Positions 6,204 through 6,334 of a stretch of 6,334 nucleotides of DNA are shown here, piece after piece. The stretch comes from Verrucomicrobiota bacterium (GTDB lineage: Bacteria > Verrucomicrobiota > Verrucomicrobiia > Limisphaerales > JAFMIX01). The stretch is from assembly GCA_026397895.1 (NCBI GenBank), contig JAPLTZ010000255.1:1-6334 (forward strand), in the 5' to 3' direction. The position numbers were made by a program, and so were the translations under genes. How positions within the stretch are numbered: position 1 is the stretch's first letter; each line of letters begins with the position of its first letter. The notes under the pieces are model-generated. The model worked only from the letters and a program-made list of their open reading frames with translations, was not told the origin of the DNA and ran no database searches.

Positions 6204-6334
6204 ACCGCGGCCCGGTCATCTTCTTCAGCGCGTTCCTCGCGTTCGCGCTTTCGTTCGCGGTGTTCGTGCTTGCGCCGCAGGTGCAACTCGGTCGGCAATC
6301 GTTGACCACCGCGCTCGGCACGGAGAACGTCTAT
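6200..6334 (+). CDS. CcoO/FixO-like membrane cytochrome c subunit, N-terminus only
   Basis: Only the first 45 codons are inside the window. They begin MNRGPVIFFSAFLAFALSF, a single membrane anchor (about residues 5-25), followed by VLAPQVQLGRQSL. This matches the N-terminal anchor and first periplasmic residues of CcoO/FixO-type subunits, which bear one heme c and sit next to CcoN. The CxxCH heme site would lie past the window end, so heme binding is not shown. The start is well supported: GGAGGT at 6188-6193, six bases upstream, and a four-base ATGA overlap with the stop of the CcoN-like gene. The pairing argues that the CcoN-like protein, despite its missing ligands, still works with a CcoO partner. 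An alternative reading is another anchored cytochrome c; the position makes CcoO the better guess. Confidence 0.75.
   Translation, partial: MNRGPVIFFSAFLAFALSFAVFVLAPQVQLGRQSLTTALGTENVY

Overview
The window is one gene-dense, all-plus-strand stretch of a GC-rich bacterial genome carrying respiratory-chain genes. Positions 1 to about 4420 hold most of an alternative complex III (ACIII, quinol:electron-acceptor oxidoreductase) operon in canonical order: the C-terminal end of the iron-sulfur subunit ActB, the NrfD-type membrane subunit ActC, the two-helix DUF3341 subunit ActD, the mono-heme cytochrome c ActE, and the second membrane subunit ActF. The gene order, GC-rich codons, and a CcoN/CcoO-like pair following directly suggest Verrucomicrobiota or a related PVC-group bacterium. 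That assignment rests on remembered family features, not on a search.

Downstream of ActF lie three further coding segments. The first is a small single-helix membrane protein (about 4409-4753). Its reading frame is intact, but it has no ATG, GTG or TTG start before its membrane helix. The ActF frame has no stop at the expected place and instead runs through this small gene in the wrong frame. The second is a 477-residue, 12-helix protein (4770-6203) clearly homologous to the catalytic subunit of cbb3-type oxidases (CcoN). The third is the N-terminus of a CcoO-like membrane cytochrome c subunit, cut by the window end.

The most interesting point is the CcoN-like protein. The framework of the family is kept, including the low-spin-heme helix-2 His and the WW..N, K.A.RP, FW and WAG landmarks. 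All three CuB histidines, the cross-linked tyrosine and both helix-10 heme histidines are replaced. It cannot be an ordinary O2 reductase, so the pair may be an electron-transfer or structural module attached to ACIII.

The genes are translationally coupled: most junctions are 1- or 4-base stop/start overlaps (TGATG, TAATG, ATGA). There is no non-coding stretch longer than about 16 bases, and no promoter, terminator, RNA gene, mobile element or CRISPR was seen. Expected function: ACIII takes electrons from menaquinol/quinol through ActC/ActF and the ActB Fe-S centres to the heme subunits (ActA upstream, ActE), then to a cytochrome or oxidase.
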